Of a stretch of DNA of 64,000 nucleotides, positions 24,067 to 35,902 are shown one piece after another. Made by a program: the position numbers and the translations under genes. This stretch comes from Hofstenia miamia (Eukaryota; Xenacoelomorpha; Acoela; Hofsteniidae), in NCBI GenBank assembly GCA_900660155.1, contig CABFPE010000728.1, positions 230,473-294,472 of the forward strand, given 5' to 3'. Numbering within the stretch: the stretch's first letter is position 1; every line of letters begins with the position of its first letter. The notes below the pieces were generated by a model, which did no database searches, was not told the DNA's origin, and saw nothing but the letters and a program-made list of their open reading frames with translations.

Positions 24067-24971
24067 ATATATATTGCTAGATTTTAGAGTGTTCACTTCT
24101 ATGAGTAGACTATTGCATAAAGTCTGATTTATAGATGAGCAAGCTAAGAACATAGTCAAATAAATGCACGAAGGTTGTGTTAGCAATTATGTGCAGAAGC
24201 CAGTTAGAATTGCATATTGCGATAATTTTTTTTAAAATAAATATAGGTGTACTCTATTGCAAGCACTAGACAAAATATATGCAGATTAATAATTTTGCAC
24301 GTATATTTATAAAAGACAAAAATGAAAAAATCAAACAACTTCTAAAAATTGATGAGGTAAACTAAGGTCAAAATACAACAAACCGTATTTTATTTTTACA
24401 AAAATGTTAATTTTTTTAGCGGCTAATCTTTGCTTACCCCATATCGTTAAACTTAGAAAACCTGAAGCATTATAACTTCTAAATAATGATATGATGGTGT
24501 CTACTATGATGCTATGATGAATATCAAGCATTTTCCACAAACTGTATTTCCACAAAGCGCAAAGTTTTTGAAAACTGGCCACTTCGAGGGAAAACGTTCA
24601 TAATTCTAGTTGCCATCTGATAAATATTGCTATTTTCTTGTTTGTTTAAATAATATTGACATTACCCATACAGATGGCAAATAAATGTTAACACAAGAAA
24701 CATTTGATTGAAGCCAAAAAGAACCATGGTCTAGAAAACAGGGTCTTAATTACCCTCGAATCTACTGGGATGCAGCAACCTTCTCTGACCATTGCACAGT
24801 GTTCAACATTAGTATTGAAAACACATGTACACTAGGGTCCTGCGGGACCAGATTTTTACTTATTGTGCTTCTTGTGTGAAAAATCTGACACATCGGCAGG
24901 TCTGCTTCAAACTCCCTATTTTGTAAATAATTTAAAAATTATTGCGATTTATATAAATATATATATATATA
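24067..24971. other. AT-rich stretch before the assembly gap
   Basis: No gene is supported. The 83-codon minus-strand frame at 24331-24582 has no domain. A GC-richer patch at about 24770-24900 contains GGGTCCTGCGGGACC, a short near-palindrome. The block ends in a TA run at the gap. Confidence 0.5.
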
Positions 24972-25168
24972 NNNNNNNNNNNNNNNNNNNNNNNNNNNNN
25001 NNNNNNNNNNNNNNNNNNNNNNNNNNNNNNNNNNNNNNNNNNNNNNNNNNNNNNNNNNNNNNNNNNNNNNNNNNNNNNNNNNNNNNNNNNNNNNNNNNNN
25101 NNNNNNNNNNNNNNNNNNNNNNNNNNNNNNNNNNNNNNNNNNNNNNNNNNNNNNNNNNNNNNNNNNNN
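24972..25168. other. Assembly gap (197 Ns) inside a TA microsatellite
   Basis: A run of N flanked on both sides by TA dinucleotides (to 24971 and 25169-25199). The true gap content is probably more of the same repeat. Frames reported across it are meaningless. Confidence 0.98.
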
Positions 25169-25199
<31 letters not shown>

Positions 25200-25204
<5 letters not shown>

Positions 25205-25593
25205 TAATATACTTCAAACACGATGCAATCACTTATATCACATTGTTTTGAGAACTATATCAATCTCTAAAATCCAATTGAAAATATTTATGGAAACTTT
25301 ACCAAAATTTTTCCTCAGAGAAATGAGGATTATTATGTTATATTGCGCATATACAGTATTTTTGCATGTGCCGACAATTTACAAACGAATTGCGATAGTG
25401 TCAAAATTGAGCCAGAGTTGGAAATATATACCTTAATTTTGAAGAACTTCTAATATTGGATGGGACACTCAAAATATTTCGGTAGCAAACGCATTCAAAC
25501 GGAATTGTCCGTTGAGAAGTTCGACAAATTTTACTAGGGGAGTAATTATTTTTGGCTTTAGCGGAAAAATTTTAAATATATACATGTATATAT
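25200..25593. other. AT-rich stretch, nothing supportable
   Basis: A 62-codon frame at 25248-25436 shows no domain. Nothing else is visible. Confidence 0.5.
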
Positions 25594-25770
25594 TGTGGCG
25601 GCAGGTACCTAGTTCTCGTTATCTTCCAGTCCGCTGTTGTCGCGTTTGCTAGTATTTGTAAATATGAGAAACATTTTATAAAAGGCATACGTACACTGTG
25701 AAATAGAGAATTAGTTAGTGTCTGTTCTAATGTTCGTGCACCTCCGTGCACTCTACTGATGTCACAAACA
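25594..25770 (-). mobile_element. Possible solo LTR (fossil)
   Basis: A 177-bp GC-richer block with TGT/ACA termini in either reading. On the minus strand it starts TGTTTGTGACATC, contains a TATA-like CTTTTATAAAA, and ends CTGCCGCCACA, as Ty3/gypsy-type LTRs do. It is flanked by TA-rich sequence on both sides, so a short target duplication cannot be judged. No internal region adjoins it. The family is a guess; a MITE is an alternative. Confidence 0.35.
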
Positions 25771-27410
25771 ATATATATATATATATATATATTTACTTCT
25801 TCTTTATTAATCAATATTAAGTGAGGTTAAATGCCAAAGCAATGTAGACTATTATGATGGACAATGCAACTCTTAGTTTTATATATTTTAACTATCATGC
25901 AAGATATACTAACTAAACAAATTGAAGCATTTACAATTTAAATTCACTGAAAAACGAAAAACTTAATAAAGTTATGCAAAGCATTGTTATATAGAAAATA
26001 TAAAAATTGTGTTTTGGTAGAAATAAAGTTATAATAGTCGAAAAGTGTTTTATGCAGTATCAAATCTTTCAAACACAATGTGAATTTTCCAGAATAAAAC
26101 AGATTATATATATAAGCAAATCCTTGCATAGATTGACTATACTATACAAATGTAATTTACCGAAAACCGCGGCTGGTATTAGTTTTTGCCGGCCAACTAC
26201 CGGCTCCAGCTTTAAAATTTCAGACCGGTTCCAACTTTGGCTCATACCGAAACAAATTGAATTTTACTCAGGTCCATTTTTTAAAAGTAATTTTAAATAC
26301 CAAGCACCAATTAAATCTAATTACATTAAAGCTTAAATTGTTGAAGAAACAGTGTATGATCAAAAATATGTACATACAATAGGTGTATCATACTATTCTA
26401 TTTCTTAGCGGTAGGCCCATATTAGGCATATATTCGCACTAAGAATAATAGTTCTTGAATGCACACTTATTTTCTTAAACATTTCACAAATTGAACTAGA
26501 AAACTTTGCATGATCTATTTCAATTTTCGGAAACAAATTGAAATGATAAATTTTACAAATCTTAGAAATATTTATTAAGCCATGGTAGATATACACACTT
26601 AAATGCATTCATTCCCACAATTAAAAAACTGTTCGTTGTTTTCTCGATTGAAAATTTGTGTTAAAATATTTAAGCAGACATAATATCAAAGATATAGCTG
26701 TTATGTGTCATTGAAAGTGCATTGATGTTGATAACTTAATATATTCACTTGAACTAAAAAATTGCACGCAATAGCTACAAACAAAATTGAAATTTTTGAT
26801 GGGTCATTCACTTTCCCTTGTCAAGGTTAACCACTAAAGTCTTTGAGATAAGAGATAATTTTCAAATGAGATACTGATTTTATTGAGAATAATACACTGC
26901 AATAAAATTTTCTATTTTTAACAAATATGTAAAAGGAGTACATGGACCTTGAAATGAATATTTTCAAAAACAATCAAATGTTGCATTTTTCATTTATTCA
27001 TACAATATTACATTATCTAAACAAAAAATTCTGTAAATTGAATTGAAATGCCGATTTTGAATGCCTTCTTTGATATCAATTGCCTAATTTTAACAATATT
27101 GTATGAATCATTACTCTCATTAAGGATCACATCATAAGTCAACTTTAAAATTATTAGATATAAACTAGCCAAAGATATAGACCGACAAAGTTGTACGAGT
27201 ACGGGCAGGGGATAGCTTGAATATTTTCGTTGTTCGATGACTTTTATTCTTAAAACGATTTGTTTGAAGTACTTTAGGCAATTTCATGAACATGTTATGT
27301 ATATCGTGAAACATTAACCTTTATGCAAATTTAGAACACCTTTTGATATTGCATTGATATGTATATTATTTTGTGACTTTATAATTATTATCCTAAGTTG
27401 TGAACTTCAG
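25771..27410. other. AT-rich stretch with a CCGGTT/CCGGC patch
   Basis: A TA run (about 25771-25792) follows the possible LTR. A GC-richer patch at 26155-26255 repeats CCGGC, ACCGGCTCC and ACCGGTTCC words and resembles the end of a hAT-type element, but I could not find its partner end. No gene is supported. Confidence 0.5.
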
Positions 27411-27582
27411 AAGACGCCCCGTATCGTTTGAATTGAATTACTGTAATTTATCAATTTTACAAGGGCAGACAAGAAGTGTAGTGTGCTACTGTGATAACCA
27501 AAGCCCTGCTTCCAGCAAAAGATTAATCAGTAGAACATTTAAATTATTATTTAACTGTTTGCTGTGTTGTCAATCATTGTGA
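27411..27582 (+). CDS. Possible terminal exon, unrecognised
   Basis: After an acceptor-like ACTTCAG at 27404-27410 a frame of about 56 codons runs to TGA at 27580-27582. The peptide is coding-like, with words such as RRPVSFELNYCN and SVVCYCDNQSPASSKR, and ends in a Cys-rich hydrophobic tail, LLFNCLLCCQSL. A Cys cluster near a C-terminus could be a palmitoylation site, as in receptor tails, but that is speculation. No upstream exon was identified. Confidence 0.3.
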
Positions 27583-27755
27583 ATCAATTGATAGAACTTC
27601 TTCTGGGAAAGGGGACTTGATGATGACTATGTTATTTGTAGAATTAAAGTACTTAATTTAGTTTTAACGCAAGCTACATTGATAGGTGTCATGACCGTCA
27701 AGCTATTTTAGTTAAAAAACAAACCAACAGACCTATTTATATGGATACGGGTTAC

Positions 27756-28128
27756 TAGGCCCGTAGCCAGCATCATCACCTAAGGGGGTCGACACGCATT
27801 CACGAGGGGTTGATGAGAATTTCGACATTCTTAAACTTTAAATGGAAATTTTACCAACACTGTAAACCATATTGATTTTGTGTTGAAAGCATTGTCGTGG
27901 GGGAACTCATCTAGTAGTGATTAGGTAAGCGACCAACACGAATTCTTTTGAAAATATACACAAAAAATTTATCTTAGAAATGCATTTCACAGCATTGTTG
28001 AAAGCAATCTTGAATTAACAGAATTTATTTTTACATGCTAATTTTGCTTTTAGGTTTGTTGTCCAGGAGAATGCTTGAACTTCCAGGGTGGTTCGACCCC
28101 CGCCAAACCAGCCGTGGGTGCAGGCCTG
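27756..28128. mobile_element. hAT-type MITE, about 373 bp
   Basis: The left end reads TAGGCCCGTAGCCAG and further in GGGGGTCGACA. The right end, read inward, reads CAGGCCTGCACCCACGGC and further in GGGGGTCGAAC. The flanking octamers are CGGGTTAC (27748-27755) and CGCGCTAC (28129-28136), matching at 6 of 8 as expected for an aged hAT target duplication. Non-coding inside. Confidence 0.7.
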
Positions 28129-28161
28129 CGCGCTACGTACGGAGTCATTTATATGCACAGA

Positions 28162-28406
28162 CAATAGCGTACGCAGGGAAGGGAGACATGTTGGAATGTT
28201 CCCCCGTCAGGTTTTCAAAAGTGATTTTGACTGGCTAAATAAATAATTTTCCGTTAAAAAATGAAAAATTTAAAATCTAAGCTCTTGAAATGCATTTTTT
28301 AAGATAACTTTTCTCAATATTTTCAAAATTTTTCGCGGAGCTTTACCCCGCTTTTCGTCATGACTAAGATGTCCCCCGTTAGAAAATCCAGCCTACGCCC
28401 CCTCTG
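28162..28406. mobile_element. hAT-like MITE, family A copy 1
   Basis: The left end CAATAGCGTACGCAGGGAAG continues with GACATGTTGGAATG and CCCCCGTCAGGTTTTC. The right end read inward is CAGAGGGGGCGTAGGCTGG. The left 60 bp matches, in inverse orientation, the right end of the element at 29736-29956, so both belong to one family. The target duplication is not clear for this copy. Confidence 0.65.
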
Positions 28407-28419
28407 TACAGAAATAACA

Positions 28420-28920
28420 AAACCATTTCGCAATAACTGTTCGTGCTCTTGCCCGACATTTTTCGTCAAATATAGTGTATGACAATTTTAATGCTTTCAA
28501 GCAGTCTGAAATTGCTGAACACAAGCTGCACAAGCCAAGTATTGATACAAAACGCATACCTGCCTTCCTTGCTGGCCTCAACCGATCAATATCTCCCGGT
28601 TCCACCAGATCAATGACTTTTCATGCCAAGAGGAGATCAGTGTTAGCTACACAATGCCACCTGTAGTCAATAATGATGTTCTCTTGCCCTGATTTGGCAG
28701 CAGTTTAGACTGAAGAATGTTGTTTTAGTTCAAGACTCTGCACCTTCACATGGATCAAGGAGGACTCAAGACTTCGTGCATAGAAGAGTTCTTTTTGTCA
28801 TTGGTTCAGAAATGTGCCCCCAATTTATCAAGCTTGTTGGGGGGTAGTTAAGGCCACTGCTAATGCATCATCAGATTTGTGTTCCTAAATTCGAATGTGT
28901 ATTACTGAGACTACACAACT
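28420..28920 (+). mobile_element. Tc1/mariner-type transposase relic
   Basis: Plus-strand sequence encodes NVVLVQDSAPSHGSRRTQDF at about 28705-28770, the conserved block around the second catalytic Asp (typically QDxAPxHxS). A decayed downstream stretch follows, with spacing like the third-acid region. Upstream, 28475-28666 holds an open frame that may be the preceding part. Stops and frame changes interrupt it. No terminal repeats were identified, so the limits are approximate. Confidence 0.55.
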
Positions 28921-29735
28921 AATTCGTCAAAATGTCATTATCACAATAAGATATTTCACGTTTACTTCAATATTTTGTGCTTTCCTAACTCTTAGTTACT
29001 TAGTATCTAAAATTTTGAATTAAATTCAGAAATATGGTTAAAAATTTTTATTACCCTTAATTTTGCTCTGCTCATGGCGTTCCATAAATAATGTTCAAAC
29101 GTGATGTGTTATTTATTTTCAGGTGAATAAAAAGGTTAATCATATGCCACATGTTATTAAATCCAGTTTATCAATTCTATTGTTAAACTGTTTTAATATT
29201 AAAATTTTAAAATATATATTTTTTGAATGAATATACAAATTCTAATAGAGGGATACATTCAAAAAATTGGATATAAATAAATTATGTAGTCAATCTTAAA
29301 TTTGCAATTGTAAGGCCTGTACATAGATGAAATCATTCACTTAAATTTTATTAATTCAATACTAACTATCTTGTTCCTAATCACAGTTATAAACGTTTGA
29401 ATAGCGTAATGATGTTTAAGATTGACGCTTTTACACACTTCGGCTTTCCCATGCTACCCATCAAGTTCCTGGAGTAAACGTAGTGGATAATATGCCAAAC
29501 AAACCGTTAAAATATTTCATATCAGATGGCATAGATTTCTTCCAAATCGATCAAATAGGTACGGGGATATAAGCATGTAACATGTAACCATCTGGTGTCC
29601 TTCTTAAAGAGCAAACCGCTTTTTTATGAAAATTTACCACAAATCCATACGCTGTTTGGTAAATAAAATGTATTAATGTTTAACTGCTTTAACTGATTCA
29701 GATTAAACGAATTGGAAAGAACCATTGTCCTAGAA
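28921..29735. other. AT-rich stretch, nothing supportable
   Basis: No gene or structured repeat is visible between the mariner relic and the next MITE. Confidence 0.55.
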
Positions 29736-29956
29736 CAGGAGCGTGCGCAGGAAGCACTCTCAGTAGTGATGAAATGAGTGACAAAAAACGGAGCGAATCC
29801 TCTCAAAAGTTTTGAAATTATTGAAAAAATAGTTTCTAAAAAAAACGATCGTAGTTTTTAGATTTTATAATTTTTTCTGGAAATTTAGTCAAAGAAAATC
29901 AATGCTGAAAACCTGACGGGGACACTCAACCATGTCTTCCTTTGCGTACGTCACTG
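29736..29956. mobile_element. hAT-like MITE, family A copy 2 (inverse orientation)
   Basis: The left end is CAGGAGCGTGCGCAGGAAG. The right end read inward is CAGTGACGTACGCAAAGGAAG then GACATGG and CCCCGTCAGGTTTTC, sharing long words with the element at 28162. The flanking octamers TCCTAGAA and CCCTAAAA match at 6 of 8. Confidence 0.7.
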
Positions 29957-31090
29957 CCCTAAAAATAGCATCAACAACAACAGTAGTGAATAGAGTCTAT
30001 TACAACCATCTGAGTTTTACATATTCCTATTCAATAAGTGGCTCTTAACATAAAAATCATTAGAAAGGCTTAATCACGGGATGGTTAGCATTTAGAATAA
30101 AAAATTAAGATTGAAGTTATGCTATTCTTCTTTAAATATACATATTTATATGCCCTAAGACTTTAATTATGGTCATATTACTGCAATAATGAGTGAAAAT
30201 GCTGAAAATTAGTAAAAAGTAGAATCTATGCCTTTTAACAGGACCATTGACATTCCGTTGACATGAAATTCCGTTACCATGTAGAACCAATTATATCTTA
30301 ATTTTTAATGGAATTAATGTTTCAACTATGCCAATATTTGATGATAAAATAGTGTACTAGGCGAAAAGGCACATAACATTTATCATATGCGTATTTTATA
30401 GAGGAACAGTATGTTATGATGTAAATGGTATATACTTGTAAAAATGATGGTAACTTTTTGAATTTCCGTTACCGATTAGTTTTGTGTTCATAGATCAAAG
30501 AAGAATGAATTTCTCAAAAAAAAATTCTGTCTCATTGATGAACCTACTAAAGAGTCCCACATGAAGCATTTCAATAAAAAACAATCATTACTGAATAAGT
30601 AGCAGTGAAAATGAAATTCTGTTACTGCTTGACCCGCCCACGAAATAACTATTTTTATACAAAAGTTCGATTTCACTGGATTTGGGTCTAGGATAGTGTT
30701 GTCAACACGACTTAGAGTCCCAGGGTTATCCGCAGATCGAGCCAGAATCCTAGAGTTTAAAACTAATTCAAAACACTGATGTGGGGTTGCGATTGAGACC
30801 CAGCTGTAGCAACTAACACTGATAACAGAATTTTGTTACATTTCTGGATCAGGTTTTTTTACTGATGTTTAAATTTATGTTTACTTAAAATACAGCTGTA
30901 TAACACTTGAAAGATACTCTAACGTTTATAATTAAAGGATTATGTACATTAATACTTCCCTTTAAAATTTCAATACTCCACTAACCAATCGCTAACGCTT
31001 AATCCATCAGAAAATATTTTTCATCCAATCAAAACCGCATCTCTGCCATATAGAAACTGCAAACATGTGTGAATTCAATTTCATTTGAAA
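29957..31090. other. Upstream region of the GPCR gene
   Basis: No coding sequence is supported. A short palindrome GTGTTGTCAACAC occurs near 30698-30710. The receptor's 5' UTR and promoter presumably lie near 30900-31090, but I cannot point to a specific element. Confidence 0.5.
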
Positions 31091-31449
31091 ATGAACATCA
31101 CTGCAAAAAGTTCTTCAGAGAATTTTAATCTCGACTCTTCCAAACTTCATATAAAAATTATCGAGATCATCAACATTTCTGCTATCTTCATTAACGCATT
31201 CCTCATTTTTGTTTACTGTCGAAGTAAAGAACTTTACACTTCATTTACCAACACACTTTTTGCAAGTCTGGCAGTAGTCGATGTCATAACGTGTTCACTT
31301 TTTATGTTCAAAACTGGGTTTGAGAACTCGACAACTCCCCCAAATGGAATCTTTGGTACATTGTATTGCCGCTTAATTTACAGCACATATTTAATGTGGG
31401 CCTCAATCTCTGTATCTTGGTATCATGTAATAGCGATAACGTTAGATAG
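31091..31449 (+). CDS. Class A (rhodopsin-like) GPCR, exon 1: N-terminus to TM3
   Basis: This exon starts at ATG 31091 (residue 1). It encodes a short N-terminus with a glycosylation sequon (NIT at 2-4), TM1 (about 22-42), TM2 (54-75, with FASLAVVDV holding the conserved LAxxD), a sequon NST at 79-81, and TM3 beginning at Cys93, the usual disulphide Cys. It ends in AITLDR: the final AG plus the first base of exon 2 makes the Arg of the DRY position, here DRF. The donor is AG then GTGAGT at 31450. Joined to exon 2 it gives 963 nt, 320 residues, a normal short peptide-receptor length. A phase-2 intron at the DR codon occurs in many rhodopsin-like receptors. The receptor acts at the plasma membrane; ligand unknown. 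Confidence 0.9.
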
Positions 31450-34400
31450 GTGAGTAAAGTTTTCCAATATTTTAAATGACAAGCATTCCATGTTAAATTT
31501 GAACATATTCGAGTAAAAAACGTCAAACTAAAATGTGTATGTTTGCTTGAGTGTGCGTACTAGAAATGTAGGCGGTGCGGTATACCGCGGTAGCGATTTA
31601 CACAATTGGGGTGGTTAGAGGAAGAATTAAATCAACTTGCGGTGGCATAAACTTTATACAAATAACGTGTTTTGTTTTAAGATTTAAAATCTCTAAGTAT
31701 TTCTCAAAAAACTGTTTCTAAAGCTAAACTAAGAGATTTTACATACAAAATATTAAAAGTAATTTTTTCATATTTCATGGAAAATTTGATACTACCCTAA
31801 AAAATTGAGCGAAATGATAAAATACCTAAGAAATTGTTAATCTTTTCTACGAATAATCCATAACTCTAAAAAACCATTCAGAAATATCTATCTTTTCCTA
31901 GGAAGATAAAAATCGCAATTGTTGAGGTATACCGTGGTAAAATTTCCTTTATTGCGATGATTTTCGGGAAAAAACGAGAATTGCGGTGTTAGCGGTGAAG
32001 TGTTTTTCTCTGCAGTGGAAATAATTTTACAAAGCCTGTACCGGGATCATCTATAGTGCGTACATTGTTGTATGAGAAGAAATAATAAATTTATTCTTCG
32101 ATTTTATCCTTTTTGTAAAAAAACTTTTAACTTATGCGTGTAAAAAAAATTAAATTATATCAGATCAGTGTTTTATTCAGTCCATCCACAGAGAGGGGTG
32201 TATATATATTTTTTCATTTGATTTAGCGCCAGTCACCAATTGGTATAAAGAAAGCATTTTTTATGTCTAGATATTGTAAGTGCTGCATACATAATAATTT
32301 TGAATAAATCTAAGTGAAATTTTTTTTCTGAATATTACGGCCATAATTGGTTCTAAATATGTATATTTTACTTAGCACCAAATATACGCATCGCCAAGTT
32401 ATCGAGCGACAGAAATATGTTTATGTCTTATGCTACACTAACTTATATTCAATTAAAACACAGCATAAATCATAAAAAAATACTTAAAGAATATTGGTAA
32501 GATCGATAAATATAGCACTAACTATTTAAAAAACATGTTAAAAAATTGATTGAATATAATTTTCGTCAAAATGTCCAGTGAATTAAAATGACTATATGTG
32601 TTTGAAATTTTTCAAATTTTTTCTAAAAATGTAAACATTAATTTTTAAATCATATTTGTACAACTTTTTGGAATTGAGGTTTGTCTTCTTAGTAATGATG
32701 TTAAATATATGCCATTTTATAATTAGCTTGTATTTTGTAAACATAATTTTAATATACGATAACTAAAAGTCATCTAGTAAAAACTGTTAAATATAATGTC
32801 ATAAAACGAAATATTGGATAATTTCAGCAATTGATAGCACGAGGCCAATGCATTTGATTTTTATGCTATTGTTTTACAATATATGGTTCTAAAACTAGAT
32901 TTTCCTTCAATACTAGCAAGCATTAAATTAAGCAAATTTTAAACAACTTCTGCCACAGCCAAATTGCAATCATTTTAAAGCAAAAATACATCTTTCTCCA
33001 TGCGCAGTAGCATTTCTTATTAAGACAATCCAAGGGGTTCAAAAAGTTGGTAAGTTGTTGATATTCTTCCAAGGAATTGCGATTTAGCAAAATTCTCCGT
33101 TAAAGAGCAATTTCGAATTTCATTATATTGTTGTTGTTTTCTAAAATACATGCATGCATCTTAAAGTATTATCTCACTAGAATATAAAGTTATTTTTTGT
33201 TTTCTTGGTGGATTTCTCTTGTATTTTTTTTCAAAGCATATGCATAGTAAACGCTCTGAAATTATTCTTGAAAAAATGATGATGAGTGTGGTATGGGGGA
33301 GGGATGGATTGTCCCCCATTAGGTCTTTTATCAATTAAATCAAAATATTATTTAAAAGATTAAAAGTATTAATAACTAAAGGTAGTTTCGCCCGAGTTGG
33401 CATTATCACAATAATTCAACAAAACATTGAATTTTTTGCACTATTATTTTGAAATATTTTGCGCATTAATAAAACTCGTTTCGAAGAATATGACTGATAA
33501 GCTAAAAGACGCAGAATGCAATAAAATGTTTAACTAAATTTTAATTTGTAAAGCTAATTTATTTTATCTTTCAAAAATCAAATGAAATTGAAGCAAAACT
33601 CTCAAAAAGAAGTGCTTGCATTTTACAAGCATAGCGTAGATATTATTTAAAAAAAATATGTCTTGATAATATAACTAACTTTGGTTTTAATGTTTAATGT
33701 ACATTTTAACTTCATATTTTATTTTGAAAGAATAACCGAGTTGAGTCGAGTCATTCAGCCTGATCTAATTACACATAGGTTTCTCATCGACATATGACTG
33801 CAAAATTCTTACAGAATAGGATTATCCAACGGAACTGACGGGAGCCTCGAATTCTTTTTGCCAATGTTTTTTAAAGCTAGGCAAATGCAGTGTATGTTTT
33901 AAGTGTGTCATCCAGAGAAGAATTGCATGCAAGTTATTTTTCCTGACAGCAAAAAGAAAACAATATGGAAAGAATCAGGTTGTTGTTATCATAATTTCTA
34001 GCTCTATAAAACCTTTCTTGCAGCTTTGGTACTATATAAATATTCATCAAATATTGACCTGCATTACATTTGACTGAGTTTTTGCCCGCATTCTGACATG
34101 AACATCAATGGAAATGTCTTAAATAATGAAAGAAATTGTGCACATTTACAAGTTTACAAGTTGGATTTAAGTAAAAAATTTTGGAAGGATTATACGCAAA
34201 TGCTTATAAACATATCGTCCCTGTAGAAACAAAAAGCTGTAACTAATTTTTTTGGAAAAATGAAATTCAATGCATCAAAGCATTCTTTGGAAAATTATTT
34301 TCCAGAATTAGAATGCGACATGCAAAAATTTTCGTTCGCCTAATATCTATTATTTAACAATTTTAATGTTTAAACGAATTTAAAATAAAACACAAGCCTG

Positions 34401-34665
34401 GAAAAACTCTAAATACGCATATTTTTTCCTAAGACATATTTCGAAGTAAAATGGCGTCTCATATCAAGCACAACAGGGGGGGGGTGGGACAACCAAATAA
34501 CACATGGTACAATCTGACTTAATTGAACTGATTGGGACGAAAATCAGAATTGGAATGGTATAGACATAAGGGCAAAAAATGCTGCTCCATTAAGAAACTC
34601 TCTATTTCTAACTGCATCAAAAACTTTGTTAATGACAAAACCTTTTTTTATTTGCTTGCTTTTAG
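31450..34665 (+). other. GPCR intron 1 (3,216 bp) with hAT-like GGTATACC block
   Basis: The intron has donor GTGAGT and acceptor TTGCTTGCTTTTAG. At 31560-32045 it holds a GC-richer block with the 12-bp palindrome GCGGTATACCGC at 31577-31588 and GAGGTATACCGTGG near 31923, words typical of hAT-derived repeats, though terminal repeats are not clear. A G/C-rich patch with GGGGGA and TCCCCC lies at about 33297-33322, and a G9 run at 34476-34484. The first copy of the exon 2 duplication starts at that G run. Confidence 0.7.
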
Positions 34666-35269
34666 ATTTGTTGCAGTGGCGTTTGCTCATCGCTATGATG
34701 CTTTCCAAAGATCAAAGAAAACCTTGACTTTGCTAATCAGTTTAAGTTATGCATTAGGCGGCATATCATTACTTCCCAACGTATTTATAGTCAAATCAAG
34801 TAATCGCAACTCCTGTATCTATCTTCTACCTTCTTGGACGAAAGGACCAAGATCAATATTCTTTGTGACATCATTTATCTTTGTATTACTTGTATCATTT
34901 AGCATTTGTAGCATGTATTCTACAATAATTTACAAAGTTATATTCAAATCCACTCAAATGAAGGGGAAATTATCACGGCAACAGAAACGAGCAACAACTA
35001 TCTGTATTGTTCTAGTACTAGAATTCATAATCTGTTGTTACCCAAACCTCATCTTTACTGTGTTACATCTTGGAGGAGATTTATTTAGTTATGATTTGGG
35101 ACTGACTGTGGATTCAACTCTTTATTGGATGACTGTTCAGATGGTGAACATTTCGTCATTACTTAACCCTATATTTTACATAGCCCAAAGTAGGCTTTTT
35201 CATAAATGTGCCAAAAATGTATTAAAATCTAAAACAATGAATCCCTGCCAATTTTTAAAGTTTAAATAA
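34666..35269 (+). CDS. Class A GPCR, exon 2: TM4 to C-terminus
   Basis: This exon continues directly from exon 1 (LD-R-FVAVAFAHRYDAF). Visible parts: intracellular loop 2, TM4 (about 140-162, lacking the usual Trp), extracellular Cys170, TM5 (183-210), a basic third loop (KLSRQQKRA), TM6 (229-253) with CCYP at the CWxP position, and TM7 (269-292) with NPIFY at 287-291. A short tail has Cys301 and Cys314. The stop TAA at 35267-35269 overlaps an AATAAA at 35265-35270. Lack of Trp in TM4 and CCYP for CWxP mark it as divergent; peptide receptor is the likeliest class, but no subfamily is claimed. A second identical copy lies at 36092-36695. Confidence 0.9.
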
Positions 35270-35902
35270 AAAATTACAATCTNTTAATTAAATATAGTCG
35301 GGCGCATGGTGGATCACGAAATTAGCGGGCGACAGCTATTCNCGTCCGTCCGCCTCCCCTGGCTACGCTAGCGTGTACACATTAACACTATAACGACCAA
35401 CTTCTGTACAGCCATTAACGCCCATGGCAGTCACAAATGACCGCATCAAATTATCTATTGCTAACAATGTTCAAATATTAAAATATTTGGAAAAATAATG
35501 CTATTTCTAAAATGTTTTATGCTTTTCTATGCTAAATAACAATAACAAAATTTATTGAAAATTTTGGCTGTCACAGTCACATAAAAGAATGTTTTCTTCC
35601 AATACAATACGTTGTCCATATTGTGATTGTTTGCATTTATTACAGTTGCCCCCTTGGTTTTTTTCGGCATTTTTTAGTTCTGCTTACTGAGCATTTGTGG
35701 TTCCATTCCATATTATGTTGCTTTACGTATTTTCACTTGAGAACATGAATGATCCAATGAGGTTTTGGTAAAGTTGGGTTATGTAATCTTTGCTGGAAAC
35801 TGTTGAATGCAATATATTCCTATAGTAAATCTATGAATGCATTCTCCACGGGCTCACATTCATTAGACGAGTTTTCAATGGAAAAAGGATAGTTTTCCTA
35901 AT
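35270..35902. other. Sequence between the two exon 2 copies, with two single Ns
   Basis: Single Ns at 35283 and 35342 bracket a GC-rich patch. Just beyond, CCCCTGGCTACGCTAGCG (about 35357-35374), read on the other strand, looks like a hAT terminus (GCGTAGCCAGGGG). The first exon 2 copy stops matching exactly at the N at 35283. From 35400 to 35900 the sequence is ordinary AT-rich DNA with no gene. Confidence 0.7.

Noticed and set aside
24863-25232. Frames crossing the N gap on both strands
   Set aside because: They consist mostly of unknown residues and TA repeat.
28088-28105. tRNA B-box-like word GGTTCGACCCC, possible tRNA or tRNA-derived SINE
   Set aside because: It lies inside the right terminal repeat of the hAT MITE at 27756-28128 (GGGGGTCGAAC on the other strand), and no A-box or cloverleaf is present.
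28035-28238. 67-codon plus-strand frame with Arg/Pro-rich composition
   Set aside because: It runs across the end of one hAT MITE into the next and reflects their GC-rich termini.
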